NCBI RefSeq assembly: GCF_001984825.2
Contig: NZ_CP043318.1
Coordinates: 1,922,001-1,986,000, forward strand
Direction of reading: 5' to 3'
Source: Enterobacter chengduensis
GTDB taxonomy: Bacteria; Pseudomonadota; Gammaproteobacteria; Enterobacterales; Enterobacteriaceae
DNA: 64,000 nt
A program made the translations under genes and the position numbers. This document shows, piece after piece, positions 49,020-59,005 of this stretch (position 1 is its first letter; each line of letters begins with the position of its first letter). The notes under the pieces were generated by a model. That model was not told where the DNA came from, did no database searches, and saw only the letters and a list, made by a program, of their open reading frames with translations.

Positions 49020-49619
49020 ATGAATTATAATAAATGTGACTATTCTGCTATAGAATTAGTGGATGGTGTAATCTTTCGCATGAAAGATGATATTATTGGC
49101 TTTTATAAGTTATTTGATAATGAGAGGTATTACTATTATCATTTTGAGGATGGTGTCTATACACGTACTGATGGTTTAGTAACTATAGAGAAGGGTGATC
49201 TTTTTTCTAATCTACTAGCACTGAGTACAGAGAGTTTCATTAATATCTCAGACCAAAATATAGAAAAGCCTAAGAGTGAATTCCGTAGTGCTTTTTTATA
49301 TTTCGATAGTTTACGAGTCAGCATTGAAAGTAATGACGGAAACATGTCAATAAAGTCCTTTGATTATAAAACTGATACTGAAATTCAAACTTATAATGAT
49401 GTACTACAGTTCTATAATCAAATCATTGATAATAAATGTGCGTATTATGGAAGACCCGACTTTGAAAATGATATTCTTATCAATTCATTACGTCATGTTG
49501 GGGTTCCTATCGATCAGGTTAAGGAACATCTAACCAAATTTGATATGTTTTGTAGATTGGTTATTCCTGAATACCAGTATCCAATCGCACCAACAGAGAT
49601 AAAACAGCTTAGCTATTAA
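49020..49619 (+). CDS. Hypothetical protein, 199 residues
   Basis: A soluble acidic protein starting MNYNKCDYSAIELVDG, with AAGGAAG seven bases before ATG. The N-terminal half is rich in Tyr and beta-strand-like (YKLFDNERYYYYHFEDGVYT). No family recognised. Follows the 78-residue gene by 13 bases, so the three genes from 48091 may be one operon ended by the terminator at 49626. Confidence 0.6.
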   Translation: MNYNKCDYSAIELVDGVIFRMKDDIIGFYKLFDNERYYYYHFEDGVYTRTDGLVTIEKGDLFSNLLALSTESFINISDQNIEKPKSEFRSAFLYFDSLRVSIESNDGNMSIKSFDYKTDTEIQTYNDVLQFYNQIIDNKCAYYGRPDFENDILINSLRHVGVPIDQVKEHLTKFDMFCRLVIPEYQYPIAPTEIKQLSY

Positions 49620-49625
49620 TTTTCT

Positions 49626-49664
49626 CAATGCCTTTACTACTTGGTAAGGGCATTGAGCTTTTGG
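49626..49664 (+). terminator. Terminator of the EAL-1 operon
   Basis: CAATGCC-CTTAC-type stem: CAATGCCTTTACTACTTGGTAAGGGCATTG arms pair nearly fully, followed by AGCTTTT. Confidence 0.7.
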
Positions 49665-49785
49665 ATTAACTTTAAAAAAACTTATCGATAATCTTATATG
49701 GCTTTACCTCTATATCATACCTAAAGTACACTCATAACCTCACGCCCCCCACTATGGGTAGGTTTGTTGAAGGTGTGGGTGTGGC

Positions 49786-50232
49786 GTGAAGCTACCATAC
49801 GACAGCCCTCAGTACTGTTACTCCCCCTTCAGTTTACATGGAAGTAAAGAAATTCTACATAAGGCCGATACTACCCATTGTGATTTAGAGGATGTTGAAA
49901 CAACCTCTTGTATTCCAGATAGTTCACAAGGGTTACTAATGGGGAAAATTATTGTAGTTTTATTGGTGCTCATCGCTTTGTATTTCAAAATCTCAGGTGG
50001 AGATGTTAAGCATGAAGCACAGCACGAAGAACCGTCTACCCAGCTCACCAATCAAGAGTTACAGGACGCTAAGGATTTCGCTCAGGCTCTTATCCAGCGT
50101 GATTACACATGCGATAAAGTCACTACGTTTAGCAATGCGAACTTCTCAGGCCGTATAGATGTATGGTGTGATGATCAATACCAGTATGAGATTATAAAGC
50201 CTGGTGGACGCTGGCAGGTAGTAGCGAAGTAA
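49786..50232 (+). CDS. Hypothetical single-pass membrane protein
   Basis: A 148-residue frame starting with GTG. It has one hydrophobic segment near residues 52-68 (GKIIVVLLVLIALYFKI) and a C-terminal domain with two Cys in YTCDKVTTF and DVWCDDQYQYEIIKPGGRWQVVAK. A shorter start at 49939 (MGKIIVV) would give a 97-residue protein with an N-terminal anchor and is possible, though no ribosome site is seen for either. No family known. Confidence 0.5.
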   Translation: MKLPYDSPQYCYSPFSLHGSKEILHKADTTHCDLEDVETTSCIPDSSQGLLMGKIIVVLLVLIALYFKISGGDVKHEAQHEEPSTQLTNQELQDAKDFAQALIQRDYTCDKVTTFSNANFSGRIDVWCDDQYQYEIIKPGGRWQVVAK

Positions 50233-50338
50233 TCTGAAAATTTCAGTACTAAGCCCTGTATGATGTGAATCTACAGGGCTTTTTCAATTTGTAAATGATA
50301 TTATCATTCAGAACTTGCCTATAGTGAAGAGTGGTAAA

Positions 50339-50779
50339 ATGAAAATTACTGTTGAAAATATCTCTGAGATGTTCGAGGGAACGAAAGAACTATTGATTGG
50401 TGGGCTGATCACGGCTGTCACTGGTTTGATTATTATAATTGGTCCAAATGGCAATGAATATGTAAAAGTGCCTTTGATGTTTGTTGCGATATTTCTAATT
50501 ACTATAATACCTGGTTTTATCGCGATGCTTTTCTCACCATTAACAAAACTGACAGCAAAGATTTTTGATATTAAAAGTAGCAATATACTTTGCCGCCTGT
50601 TTTCATTTTTGTATTTCCTACTGTATTGGTTTGTAACGCTTTCAGTGTTCAACTTTATAATTAGATATGTATTAAATGTACACCCAATAGAAGATGGTAT
50701 GAAAATATGCTTTGCTATTGGGTGCTTTATTGTCGCAGTAGTACAAACAAGAAGATTTTACACAATACTTATTAAGTAA
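50339..50779 (+). CDS. Hypothetical membrane protein, 146 residues
   Basis: Start at 50339 (MKITVENISEMFEG) with AAGAGTGG upstream. Four hydrophobic segments: around residues 20-35, 43-65, 85-105 and 120-135. No family recognised. Single gene in the element followed by a stem ATGCCCC...GGGGCA near 50786-50840. Confidence 0.6.
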   Translation: MKITVENISEMFEGTKELLIGGLITAVTGLIIIIGPNGNEYVKVPLMFVAIFLITIIPGFIAMLFSPLTKLTAKIFDIKSSNILCRLFSFLYFLLYWFVTLSVFNFIIRYVLNVHPIEDGMKICFAIGCFIVAVVQTRRFYTILIK

Positions 50780-50786
50780 TTGAATA

Positions 50787-50842
50787 TGCCCCAATAACAT
50801 GAACTGTCCTACTCAATGGGGCCGTCAATGTGTAGGGGCATT
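50787..50842. terminator. Long stem-loop between convergent genes
   Basis: TGCCCC near 50787-50792 pairs with GGGGCA near 50835-50840 and the downstream TTTTTT suits the plus-strand gene. Confidence 0.45.
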
Positions 50843-50844
50843 TT

Positions 50845-51159
50845 TTAGAATGGCAGTTCTTCTTGCCCACAGAACCAATCATCAGCATGTTGTTCAACCC
50901 CACGGCGTTCAGCATGTAGATAAACTAGAGCATCCAATACCTTGTTAAATGGTGTCTCGCTAATCAGTACAAAACAATCCCTTTCCACCGTTCCCAGCCA
51001 GAACACCCCACCTACAGAACCTTCAAATATCACCCGATCACCAAACTTTAATTGCTCAAGAACACTTCCCCGATAACAGACCATGAACCAAACCCCAGCG
51101 TGTGAGAACTGATGAACACCTCTACGTATGGATGGATCGTAACCGTTCTTATTGCCCAT
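50845..51159 (-). CDS. Hypothetical protein, 104 residues
   Basis: A soluble protein with a strong GGAGGG site seven bases before its ATG (MGNKNGYDPSIRRGVH). It has a beta-rich middle (FGDRVIFEGSVGGVFWLGTVERDCFVLIS) and ends DDWFCGQEELPF. No family recognised. It is divergent from the second EAL gene across 255 bases that contain the heptamer array. Confidence 0.6.
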   Translation of the reverse strand: MGNKNGYDPSIRRGVHQFSHAGVWFMVCYRGSVLEQLKFGDRVIFEGSVGGVFWLGTVERDCFVLISETPFNKVLDALVYLHAERRGVEQHADDWFCGQEELPF

Positions 51160-51303
51160 TTCTTAGCCCTCCAAACGAAACCAAGAATACTGTAATTATA
51201 TACATCACCAAATAAAACACCACAAAATAAATAAAAACGATCATTTTCAATAAGTTTAGCAATTTTCTATAGTGCGGTTAGTCTTTCATTGATATCTACA
51301 ACG

Positions 51304-51387
51304 ATCAATAATCAATAATCAATAATCAATAATCAATAATCAATAATCAATAATCAATAATCAATAATCAATAATTAATAATTAATA
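51304..51387. repeat. Heptanucleotide tandem repeat (12 units)
   Basis: Ten perfect ATCAATA units followed by two ATTAATA units, 84 bases, ending 28 bases before the ATG of EAL-domain protein 2. Such pure 7-base arrays mutate by slippage. It lies where the promoter of the EAL gene must be. Confidence 0.95.
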
Positions 51388-51414
51388 ATTAACCAATTAT
51401 AGAGATAAGCAGGG

Positions 51415-52089
51415 ATGATCAATACAACCTTCATAGCAGAACCAATCATGACAACATCAGGCCAACTGGTAGGTTGTGAATTGTTAACCCGTTTCCATTG
51501 CCAGGACTTGCCTGTACTGAACAGCAAGTACTTCATCATGGCCATGACGGTCGAAGGGAAGAAGGAACTACTGAAACAACAATTAGAGACAGTAGAAGTT
51601 CATGCGTCATGGTTCAGAGAACACCGGCTTTTCTGTACCGTGAACGTTGATACCGTACAGGCACGGCTATGTGTATTTGACAGGGATATTATTCAGCTAT
51701 TGGATAAGCTGGATTTCATCAGGCTTGAGATCTCAGAGAACTTTGAAGGGCTTGTACTCGGTATCAATCATCCAGTACTTAAAAAACTGTTAAACGTGGG
51801 CTATCGATTGTTCCTTGATGATCTTGGTTCCGGTCGGGCTAACGTTACGGCGTTAACTACTGGATGCTATGAGGCGGTCAAGATCGATAGGGCGTTCTAC
51901 CGTGAGGAAGTACAGAAACCTACATTCAACATACTGATGAAGAACATCATGAAGTATTGCCCCTATGTAATCGTAGAGGGAGTAGAGCAACGCCAAGAGC
52001 TAACAGTATTACGCGATGCTGGAGTAACGGCGGTTCAAGGATATCTATACCGTTCAGTTCCTTTCCATAAAGTTAATAATTTGCAATAG
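51415..52089 (+). CDS. EAL-domain protein 2 (c-di-GMP phosphodiesterase-like)
   Basis: A 224-residue EAL-only protein related to the one at 48091. Motifs: ELLTR (EAL position, about residue 21), VNVD (about 80), RLEISENF (about 106), FLDDLGSGRAN (about 138), VKIDRAFY (about 155), VEGVEQRQEL (about 187), QGYLY (about 210). Metal and catalytic positions look complete. No sensor domain or signal peptide, so probably cytosolic. Expression may vary with the heptamer array directly upstream. GC is higher than in EAL-1, suggesting a separate arrival. Confidence 0.85.
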   Translation: MINTTFIAEPIMTTSGQLVGCELLTRFHCQDLPVLNSKYFIMAMTVEGKKELLKQQLETVEVHASWFREHRLFCTVNVDTVQARLCVFDRDIIQLLDKLDFIRLEISENFEGLVLGINHPVLKKLLNVGYRLFLDDLGSGRANVTALTTGCYEAVKIDRAFYREEVQKPTFNILMKNIMKYCPYVIVEGVEQRQELTVLRDAGVTAVQGYLYRSVPFHKVNNLQ

Positions 52090-52144
52090 ATCTCATTAAA
52101 TGAAGCCCTACCAATTCCAAGCTTGGTAGGGCATCAATTAACAA

Positions 52145-52654
52145 TTAATTGAAATTATAAGATAATATTTCTCCAGTTTCGCCATTAAATTTGCATGAAT
52201 ACTGGACATTCTTATACGCACCAAATCCATTCTGAGCTTGAGCCTGATCACCATACATTTCAATCACTTTTGAATCTTTACTAACCCATGCGTAAGTTAC
52301 AAAAGCAGGGTTGGTAATCGAATCCTTCCATTTAAAATCATACTTAGCTAATTTCTCGATAGCCCGTTGACATTCATAAACAGGATTATGGTGATTTTTT
52401 GCGTAGCCAATCGGGTTTTTATCTTCTTCCGATTTACGTGCTGCCAGTTGAGCATCTTCTTTTGCTTGACCTTCCTGCCCCCAAATACCAAAAATTGCAA
52501 CAGAGGAAACAAAAAATACAGGTATTGCCAGTAATAAGCCTACAAAAATGATACTACCTTTCTCCCAATTTTTTTTCGTACCTTTATGCTTAACCCATTG
52601 ATAGGCAGCTATAGCTATTGCTGCGGCTATGAACAGACTTGCTTGTAGATTCAT
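52145..52654 (-). CDS. Hypothetical membrane protein, 169 residues
   Basis: Start at 52654 with AAGGA six bases upstream. Two hydrophobic segments at the N-terminus (ASLFIAAAIAIAAYQWV and SIIFVGLLLAIPVFFVSSVAIFGIWG), then a soluble charged part with two Cys (YECQRAIEKLAKYDFKW, VQYSCKFNGETGEILSYNF). The C-terminal part resembles small periplasmic domains of phage or island proteins but no family is named. Likely exposes the soluble part to the periplasm. Confidence 0.6.
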   Translation of the reverse strand: MNLQASLFIAAAIAIAAYQWVKHKGTKKNWEKGSIIFVGLLLAIPVFFVSSVAIFGIWGQEGQAKEDAQLAARKSEEDKNPIGYAKNHHNPVYECQRAIEKLAKYDFKWKDSITNPAFVTYAWVSKDSKVIEMYGDQAQAQNGFGAYKNVQYSCKFNGETGEILSYNFN

Positions 52655-52714
52655 ATTCATTCCTTGCGATAAAAAGAACTATAAAATTGTCATTCTGGAA
52701 TCAATTGCTATCAT

Positions 52715-53125
52715 TTATTTGGTATTCTTTTCAAGCATTTCTATGATTAGCCTTTTAGTTTCGATAGAGCACAAAGCAACATAAGTTTCTTCATCATTAG
52801 CATTAATCTTTTCGATGCGAGAACTAAGTTCTTTGATGAATGAATTACTTCTAATTAAATCAACAACTGAGTTAGCAAATTCTTCTTTTTTCTTTTGAGA
52901 GTAAAGAGAAGGCATGAGATTACTCACAGCAGCCACTGTGGTATTCCATTGTTGTGGTGTTACTGCTTCCTCAGTAGCTTTCCGTAAATCTTCTTCTTTT
53001 TTCTTTTTAAAAAAACGTTTAAAACCAAATGTCAAAGTAAGAATAATAGCGTTGATGATTTGCTCTTGAACAGACTTTGGCAACTTTGTGAACAACTCAA
53101 AGAACTTTAAAATCGCAGCCAGCAT
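52715..53125 (-). CDS. Hypothetical protein, 136 residues
   Basis: A basic, helical protein starting MLAAILKFFELFTKLPKSVQEQIINAIILTLTFGFKRFFKKKKEEDL, with one possible membrane-associated helix (about 20-37) and a lysine cluster. The rest is helical and ends LIIEMLEKNTK. No family recognised. Next to the previous gene on the same strand, 60 bases apart. Confidence 0.6.
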   Translation of the reverse strand: MLAAILKFFELFTKLPKSVQEQIINAIILTLTFGFKRFFKKKKEEDLRKATEEAVTPQQWNTTVAAVSNLMPSLYSQKKKEEFANSVVDLIRSNSFIKELSSRIEKINANDEETYVALCSIETKRLIIEMLEKNTK

Positions 53126-53309
53126 AAAACTAACCTCGTATGTGTGTAGATCGAAAAGATTATCATGAAGTACTGAAATATTTCAATCACCAAAAATGGT
53201 AAATAAACAAAATAGGTTCTCTTTGGACCTTAAAACACTGCGTAGATTTCGACGCACTTTGTTTTAAATATATGTGAAAAAATAATAAAGAGGCGAAACG
53301 ATAAACAAA

Positions 53310-53398
53310 ATGAGTAAGAACATTAGCATGAATCAGCTTGCGAAGCAGTACGGGTATAACGAAAGCACAGTTCGCGAATGGAAAGCACAGGGTATGCC
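53310..53398 (+). pseudogene. 5' fragment of a small helix-turn-helix protein cut by an IS
   Basis: The frame reads MSKNISMNQLAKQYGYNES, then TVREWKAQGMP, a MerR/Nu1-like helix-turn-helix start as found in terminase small subunits and small phage regulators. It enters the IS at 53399 and would end at 53420 with a few IS-coded residues. Broken gene. Confidence 0.6.
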
Positions 53399-53469
53399 TG
53401 ACCTGCTCCCCGTTGATTAGTACACCCCGATGTTAGTAATGTCTTCATAAGCCACATGAGGACATCCCC

Positions 53470-53733
53470 ATGAAGAAGCGTTTTTCCGACGAACAGATCA
53501 TCAGTATTCTCCGCGAAGCCGAAGCTGGGGTACCCGCCCGTGAACTCTGCCGCAAGCATGCCATTTCCGATGCCACGTTTTACACCTGGCGTAAGAAGTA
53601 TGGCGGTATGGAGGTGCCTGAAGTTAAGCGCCTGAAGTCGCTTGAGGAAGAGAACACCAGACTCAAGAAGCTGCTTGCCGAAGCCATGCTGGATAAAGAG
53701 GCGCTTCAGGTGGCTCTTGGGCGAAAGTACTGA
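53470..53733 (+). CDS. IS3-family OrfA
   Basis: 87 residues with the transposase_8 helix-turn-helix ([44 protein letters not shown]) and a leucine-zipper-like tail ([25 protein letters not shown]). Frame is +1 relative to orfB, so the transposase is made by -1 frameshift. Confidence 0.93.
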   Translation: MKKRFSDEQIISILREAEAGVPARELCRKHAISDATFYTWRKKYGGMEVPEVKRLKSLEEENTRLKKLLAEAMLDKEALQVALGRKY

Positions 53734-53756
53734 CGACAGACCAGAAGCGGGAAGCC

Positions 53757-54590
53757 GTGATGTTGATGTGTGATGCGACCGGTCTGTCGCAACGTCGTGC
53801 CTGCAGGCTTACAGGTTTATCCCTGTCGACCTGCCGCTATGAGGCTCACCGTCCGGCTGCTGATGCGCATTTATCAGGGCGCATCACTGAGCTGGCACTG
53901 GAGCGCAGGCGTTTTGGCTACCGTCGTATTTGGCAGTTGCTGCGCCGTGAAGGGCTTCATGTTAATCATAAGCGCGTGTACCGGCTTTATCACCTCAGTG
54001 GCCTGGGCGTAAAACGCAGAAGACGTCGTAAAGGGCTGGCAACAGAACGTCTGCCGCTGCTCCGTCCGGCGGCGCCCAATCTGACCTGGTCGATGGATTT
54101 CGTCATGGACGCACTTTCCACCGGTCGCAGGATCAAGTGTCTTACCTGCGTCGATGATTTCACAAAGGAATGCCTGACGGTCACTGTTGCCTTTGGGATT
54201 TCAGGCGTTCAGGTCACGCGTATTCTGGACAGCATTGCACTGTTTCGAGGCTATCCGGCGACGATAAGAACTGACCAGGGGCCGGAGTTCACTTGCCGTG
54301 CACTGGATCAATGGGCCTTTGAGCATGGTGTTGAGTTGCGCTTAATCCAGCCGGGCAAGCCAACGCAGAACGGATTTATTGAGAGCTTTAACGGACGATT
54401 TCGCGATGAATGTTTGAATGAGCACTGGTTCAGCGATATCGTTCATGCCAGGAAAATTATTAATGACTGGCGGCAGGATTATAACGAATGCCGCCCGCAC
54501 TCCACGCTGAATTATCAGACACCGTCTGAATTTGCAGCGGGCTGGAGAAAGGGTCATTCTGAGAATGAAGATTCCGACGTTACTAACTGA
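53757..54590 (+). CDS. IS3-family OrfB transposase (DDE)
   Basis: 277 residues from a GTG; in the living element it is made as an OrfAB fusion through the frame open from 53721. DDE integrase core: Asp in [11 protein letters not shown], Asp in [11 protein letters not shown], Glu in [15 protein letters not shown], plus HTH_21 at the N-terminus ([16 protein letters not shown]). Looks intact. Confidence 0.93.
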   Translation: MMLMCDATGLSQRRACRLTGLSLSTCRYEAHRPAADAHLSGRITELALERRRFGYRRIWQLLRREGLHVNHKRVYRLYHLSGLGVKRRRRRKGLATERLPLLRPAAPNLTWSMDFVMDALSTGRRIKCLTCVDDFTKECLTVTVAFGISGVQVTRILDSIALFRGYPATIRTDQGPEFTCRALDQWAFEHGVELRLIQPGKPTQNGFIESFNGRFRDECLNEHWFSDIVHARKIINDWRQDYNECRPHSTLNYQTPSEFAAGWRKGHSENEDSDVTN

Positions 54591-54619
54591 GTGTTGTATC
54601 TAATCGTGGGGGCAGGTCA

Positions 54620-54772
54620 TTTCATCATCATACAACACCTAAAGTAAATGAGGATGATGTATTGATGGTTGAACTAATGAAAGAACAAGTAGAAGTAAAG
54701 GTACTATTATCTTACAACCACATCTTTAAAGGTCATCGCGTAGTTTCTTGTGTTTGCCAAATACAAGGATAA
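54620..54772 (+). pseudogene. Open frame after the IS, possible 3' part of the cut gene
   Basis: The frame is open from the IS end and reads HHHTTPKVNEDDVLMVELMK then EQVEVKVLLSYNHIFKGHR and VVSCVCQIQG; an internal ATG at 54665 would give 35 residues. It may be the tail of the gene begun at 53310 or a separate small gene. It ends four bases before the holin-like gene. Confidence 0.35.
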
Positions 54773-54775
54773 CAT

Positions 54776-55078
54776 ATGTTAAGTATTATCATTGACCTTA
54801 TCAAAAGCGGTATAAGTCTTATCAGTAAGAACAAAACCGAAGTTGCTAAGTCAAAAGACGAACTTGAAACTGAAAAAACAAGTGAAGCACAGGAAACAAA
54901 CCGTGAAGAGATCAAGGCTGGAAAAGGCTGGAGATCATTTTTAGGTTATGCGTGTACTGGTATTCTTGTTTATAACTATATCTTAGTACCTATCTTAGAT
55001 TACTTTGGTATCGTTTTATTCTCATTCCCACTATCTGATATTATTAGAATTATCATTCTATTACTTAGTGGTAACTAA
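54776..55078 (+). CDS. Holin-like (3TM) membrane protein
   Basis: A 100-residue protein with an amphipathic N-terminus, a charged middle (about 20-48) and two or three C-terminal hydrophobic segments. GWRSFLGYACTGILVYNYILVPILDYFGI is the pattern of 3TM phage holins. AAGGA lies seven bases before ATG. A lone holin-like gene without an endolysin beside it is unusual. Role inferred from pattern only. Confidence 0.55.
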   Translation: MLSIIIDLIKSGISLISKNKTEVAKSKDELETEKTSEAQETNREEIKAGKGWRSFLGYACTGILVYNYILVPILDYFGIVLFSFPLSDIIRIIILLLSGN

Positions 55079-55079
55079 A

Positions 55080-55106
55080 CTCAAAGCCCCACAAGGGGCT
55101 TTTTTA
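55080..55106 (+). terminator. Terminator after the holin-like gene
   Basis: AAAGCCCC-ACAA-GGGGCTTTTTTATT, directly after the stop codon. Confidence 0.85.
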
Positions 55107-55310
55107 TTATTCCCAAAAAACAGTAGTTTGTCCTCCTGGTTCATCAACTTCTGTTTTTTTAACTCTTGCCACTGTTTGATTGGTTTTTTTGTCTATAATT
55201 TCAACAGGGGTTTCTGTAATTGAATCTTTGTGCCCTCGTTCTTTGCTAAGACCGTATTTAAAAACATACTTTTTTTCGGGGTACTTTTTATGAAATTCCG
55301 AATCAGTCAT
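55107..55310 (-). CDS. Hypothetical protein, 67 residues
   Basis: Start at 55310 (MTDSEFHKKYPEKK) six bases after GGAG; longer starts exist. A small soluble, Lys/Glu/Thr-rich protein with no known family. It lies at the end of, and 26 bases downstream of, the lipoprotein gene on the same strand. Confidence 0.5.
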   Translation of the reverse strand: MTDSEFHKKYPEKKYVFKYGLSKERGHKDSITETPVEIIDKKTNQTVARVKKTEVDEPGGQTTVFWE

Positions 55311-55335
55311 GGTCATCTCCAAGTGTAGAAAGTAG

Positions 55336-56357
<1,022 letters not shown>

Positions 56358-56465
56358 TGTATTTTACTTTACGCTTCTTCCATCGTGGCGTACATGGTCA
56401 TTGGTGTCTCCCTGTTTTCCAGAAGGTTTCAGGGAAAGAATAGCTGAATATATGATTCTGCAAGT

Positions 56466-56476
56466 ATGAATGCGAA
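56466..56476. repeat. Right attachment repeat (attR core)
   Basis: ATGAATGCGAA, identical to 42670-42680. 22 bases separate it from the mdtG stop. Confidence 0.7.
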
Positions 56477-56497
56477 AATAAGCTTCAGGCGTTCGTC

Positions 56498-57715
56498 TTA
56501 TTCCGCCACCGGCCGTAGCGCGCGGGATAAACTGAGCCACGAATAAATGGCATTGAACAACACCACGCCCGCCGTCACGATAAAAACGGCGCGGAAACCG
56601 AAGCTGGCGGAGATCCCGGCTCCGAGCAGCGGTCCGGTGACGTTACCGATATCGCGGAATGACTGGTTATAGCTAAAAATACGCCCCGCAATCTGGTTCG
56701 TGGAGTTGTAGACCAGCAGGGTCTGTACGGCGGGCAGTAACGCGCCGTCGGCAGCACCCAGCAAAAAGCGCAGGACGCCCAGCTGCCAGGGCGATTGCAC
56801 CATCGACATCGGGATCAGCAGCAGGACGGAAATCACCAGCGCGCAGATCAGGATTTTTTCCGGACCAACGCGATCCCCCAGCTTGCCCAGCCTCGGGGCG
56901 CTCAACAGCGCCGCCACGCCGGGCACGGACGCAATCATCCCGCTGATGAATGCAATATTGCTCACGTTACCCGCCAGATCGCGCACGTACAGCGTCAGAA
57001 TGGGGGCAATCGAACCGGTCGCCACCTGAATAATCAGGGTCGTCACGAAGAGGCTGAGCACCAGTCTGGGATTCTTAAGCGAGGTCAGCACCTCCCTGGC
57101 GTGGAGCATCTCTTTTTTGGCGACGGGCGTGAATTTTTCACGAATACAGAGCAGGGTGACGATAAAGCACAGGAACAGCACGCTGGCGGTGATAAAGAAC
57201 ACCGGGCGCAGGCCGTAGTTATCCGCCAGCAATCCACCGGCAAGCGGCCCCAGCAGAGCGCCGCTCACGCCGCCGGTGGAGAGCGTGCCCAGCGCCCAGC
57301 CGCTTTTATGGCGGGGTATCTGCGTGGCAATCAGGGCATTCGCGTTGGGAATAAATCCCCCCAGCAAGCCCAGCAGCGCGCGCAGGATCAGAAACTGCCA
57401 GACGTTTTGCGCCACGCCCATCAGCGCCATGATGATGGCCATCCCCAGCGCCGAACGCAGCAGCATGATTTTTCGACCCTTGCGATCGGCCAGGCCACCC
57501 CAGAAAGGAGAGGCTATCGCGGAAAAGAGAAACGTGATGCTGAAGACCAGGCCAGACCACATATTGAGCGCGCCGTGGCCCGTCACGCCCAGCTGTTCGA
57601 CGTAGAGCGGCAGGAAGGGCATGATCAGGCTAAACGCCGCGCCGGTAAGAAAACAGCCAAGCCAAGCAACCGTGAGGTTACGCTTCCAGTTTATGGGGGC
57701 ATCTGAGGGTGACAT
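56498..57715 (-). CDS. mdtG: MdtG, MFS multidrug efflux transporter
   Basis: A 405-residue MFS exporter giving resistance to fosfomycin and deoxycholate in E. coli. Start at 57715 ([13 protein letters not shown]) matches E. coli. Twelve hydrophobic segments, motif [15 protein letters not shown] near residue 75. Upstream of msyB in the ancestral order, now split by the element. Confidence 0.95.
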   Translation of the reverse strand: MSPSDAPINWKRNLTVAWLGCFLTGAAFSLIMPFLPLYVEQLGVTGHGALNMWSGLVFSITFLFSAIASPFWGGLADRKGRKIMLLRSALGMAIIMALMGVAQNVWQFLILRALLGLLGGFIPNANALIATQIPRHKSGWALGTLSTGGVSGALLGPLAGGLLADNYGLRPVFFITASVLFLCFIVTLLCIREKFTPVAKKEMLHAREVLTSLKNPRLVLSLFVTTLIIQVATGSIAPILTLYVRDLAGNVSNIAFISGMIASVPGVAALLSAPRLGKLGDRVGPEKILICALVISVLLLIPMSMVQSPWQLGVLRFLLGAADGALLPAVQTLLVYNSTNQIAGRIFSYNQSFRDIGNVTGPLLGAGISASFGFRAVFIVTAGVVLFNAIYSWLSLSRALRPVAE

Positions 57716-57857
57716 AACTATCCGCATAATGAGGTGCAGAGCACCTGAAGCATAAGGTAATAAGCCTGCTAATTATGCGCCTGGGTTATGATTGCCGCAA
57801 TGCGGGTGAGCTTTTAAAGCTAAAATGGGATGCGGCCCGGACGGGGCCGCATGAGGA

Positions 57858-58784
57858 TCAATAGCGGGACGGCGTGCCCTGTGGTCGCGTTTTAAAGCGA
57901 CGGTGTAGCCACATATACTGCTCCGGCGCGAGCATGATGCACTTCTCCACGACGCTGTTCATCCAGCGCGCGGTGGTTTCCGCATCGTCGAGCGGCGGCG
58001 CGAGCTCCGGCTCCAGCATCATCAGCTCGTAGCCTGACCCATCCGGCTTACGGCGGGGAACAAAAGGCACGATGGCCGCTTTTGACATGCGCGCCAGCAT
58101 CCAGGTTCCGGTCGTGGTGGCGGCCTCTTCAACGGCGAAGAAGGGAACAAATACGCTGGCCTGTGGGCCATAATCGTGGTCGGGGGCATACCAGACCACT
58201 TCACCGGACTTCAGCGCGCGGATCATCCCCTTCAGATCCTTCCGGTCGATCATGCTTTTGTTGGAGCGCATGCGGCCGTTGGTCTGGATGAGATCGATGA
58301 CCGGGTTATCGTTTGGGCGATAAACGCCGATGCCGGGCGCCTGCATGCCGAACATGCGGGCACCAATTTCCAGCGTCAGAAAATGGACGCCGATCAGCAG
58401 AACGCCCGTCTGGTTGGCCTGAAGCGTGTGCACCGGATCCATACCGGTTCCCGTTACCTCGCTCCAGCGAGCCATGCGTTTGTCCGGCCAGAACCACGCC
58501 ATACCGGTTTCCATGAGCCCCATTCCGACGGATTCGAAATTCTTCGTGACCATATCGTGACGTTCTGATTCGCTCATCTGCGGAAAACACAGCTCAAGAT
58601 TGCGGTACGCGATTCTGGCGCGGCGCTTCATAAACGCCTGCGCGAAACGGCCCAGAGATTTACCCAGCCGGAAAATAACGGGGTAGGGAAGCTGTACCAG
58701 TAGCCATAAAAAGCCTATGCCAAGCCAGGTCAACCAATAGCGGGGATGCAAAAGGGCAGCAGTAAATTTTGGTAACTGGGTCAT
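57858..58784 (-). CDS. lpxL: LpxL, lauroyl acyltransferase
   Basis: A 308-residue inner-membrane enzyme that adds laurate to Kdo2-lipid IVA. One N-terminal membrane segment ([18 protein letters not shown]); the HX4(D/E) active site is [10 protein letters not shown] near residue 133, with GVYRPNDNP near 155. Full length and in the conserved position beside mdtG, divergent from trhO. Confidence 0.97.
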   Translation of the reverse strand: MTQLPKFTAALLHPRYWLTWLGIGFLWLLVQLPYPVIFRLGKSLGRFAQAFMKRRARIAYRNLELCFPQMSESERHDMVTKNFESVGMGLMETGMAWFWPDKRMARWSEVTGTGMDPVHTLQANQTGVLLIGVHFLTLEIGARMFGMQAPGIGVYRPNDNPVIDLIQTNGRMRSNKSMIDRKDLKGMIRALKSGEVVWYAPDHDYGPQASVFVPFFAVEEAATTTGTWMLARMSKAAIVPFVPRRKPDGSGYELMMLEPELAPPLDDAETTARWMNSVVEKCIMLAPEQYMWLHRRFKTRPQGTPSRY

Positions 58785-59005
58785 GTCTTTCCTGTGTGTA
58801 AACGTCCTGTTTTGCTAGTGTCTCATTTTTTGAGACGTAGCCAAAATATCTGCTTTCGAAACGTGCACGAATACAGCAATTGTTATCCCTGATTAATCAG
58901 GGTGAGTGAAATGTAGCGTAAATTGTGTGGATGTAAATTGGTTTTGTTTGCTATATGATGCCGACCGATTTTTCATTCTCTCTAACGATTCCAGGACTGT
59001 ACACC

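Larger units (their letters stand above)
53399..54619 (+). mobile_element. IS3-family insertion sequence
   Basis: 1221 bases with imperfect terminal inverted repeats beginning TGACCTGC (left TGACCTGCTCCCCGTTGATT, right complement TGACCTGCCCCCACGATTAG). Two overlapping-frame ORFs, orfA and orfB, the second in the -1 frame, as in IS3-family elements with programmed frameshifting. GC-rich against the element. No target duplication is seen at its ends. Confidence 0.9.

Noticed and set aside
51304..51387. Heptamer repeats as a CRISPR array
   Set aside because: Units are 7 bases with no spacers and no cas genes nearby; it is a simple tandem repeat.
55005..55223. A 72-codon plus-strand frame after the holin-like gene
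   Set aside because: It overlaps the holin-like gene and the terminator, in another frame, with no ribosome site.
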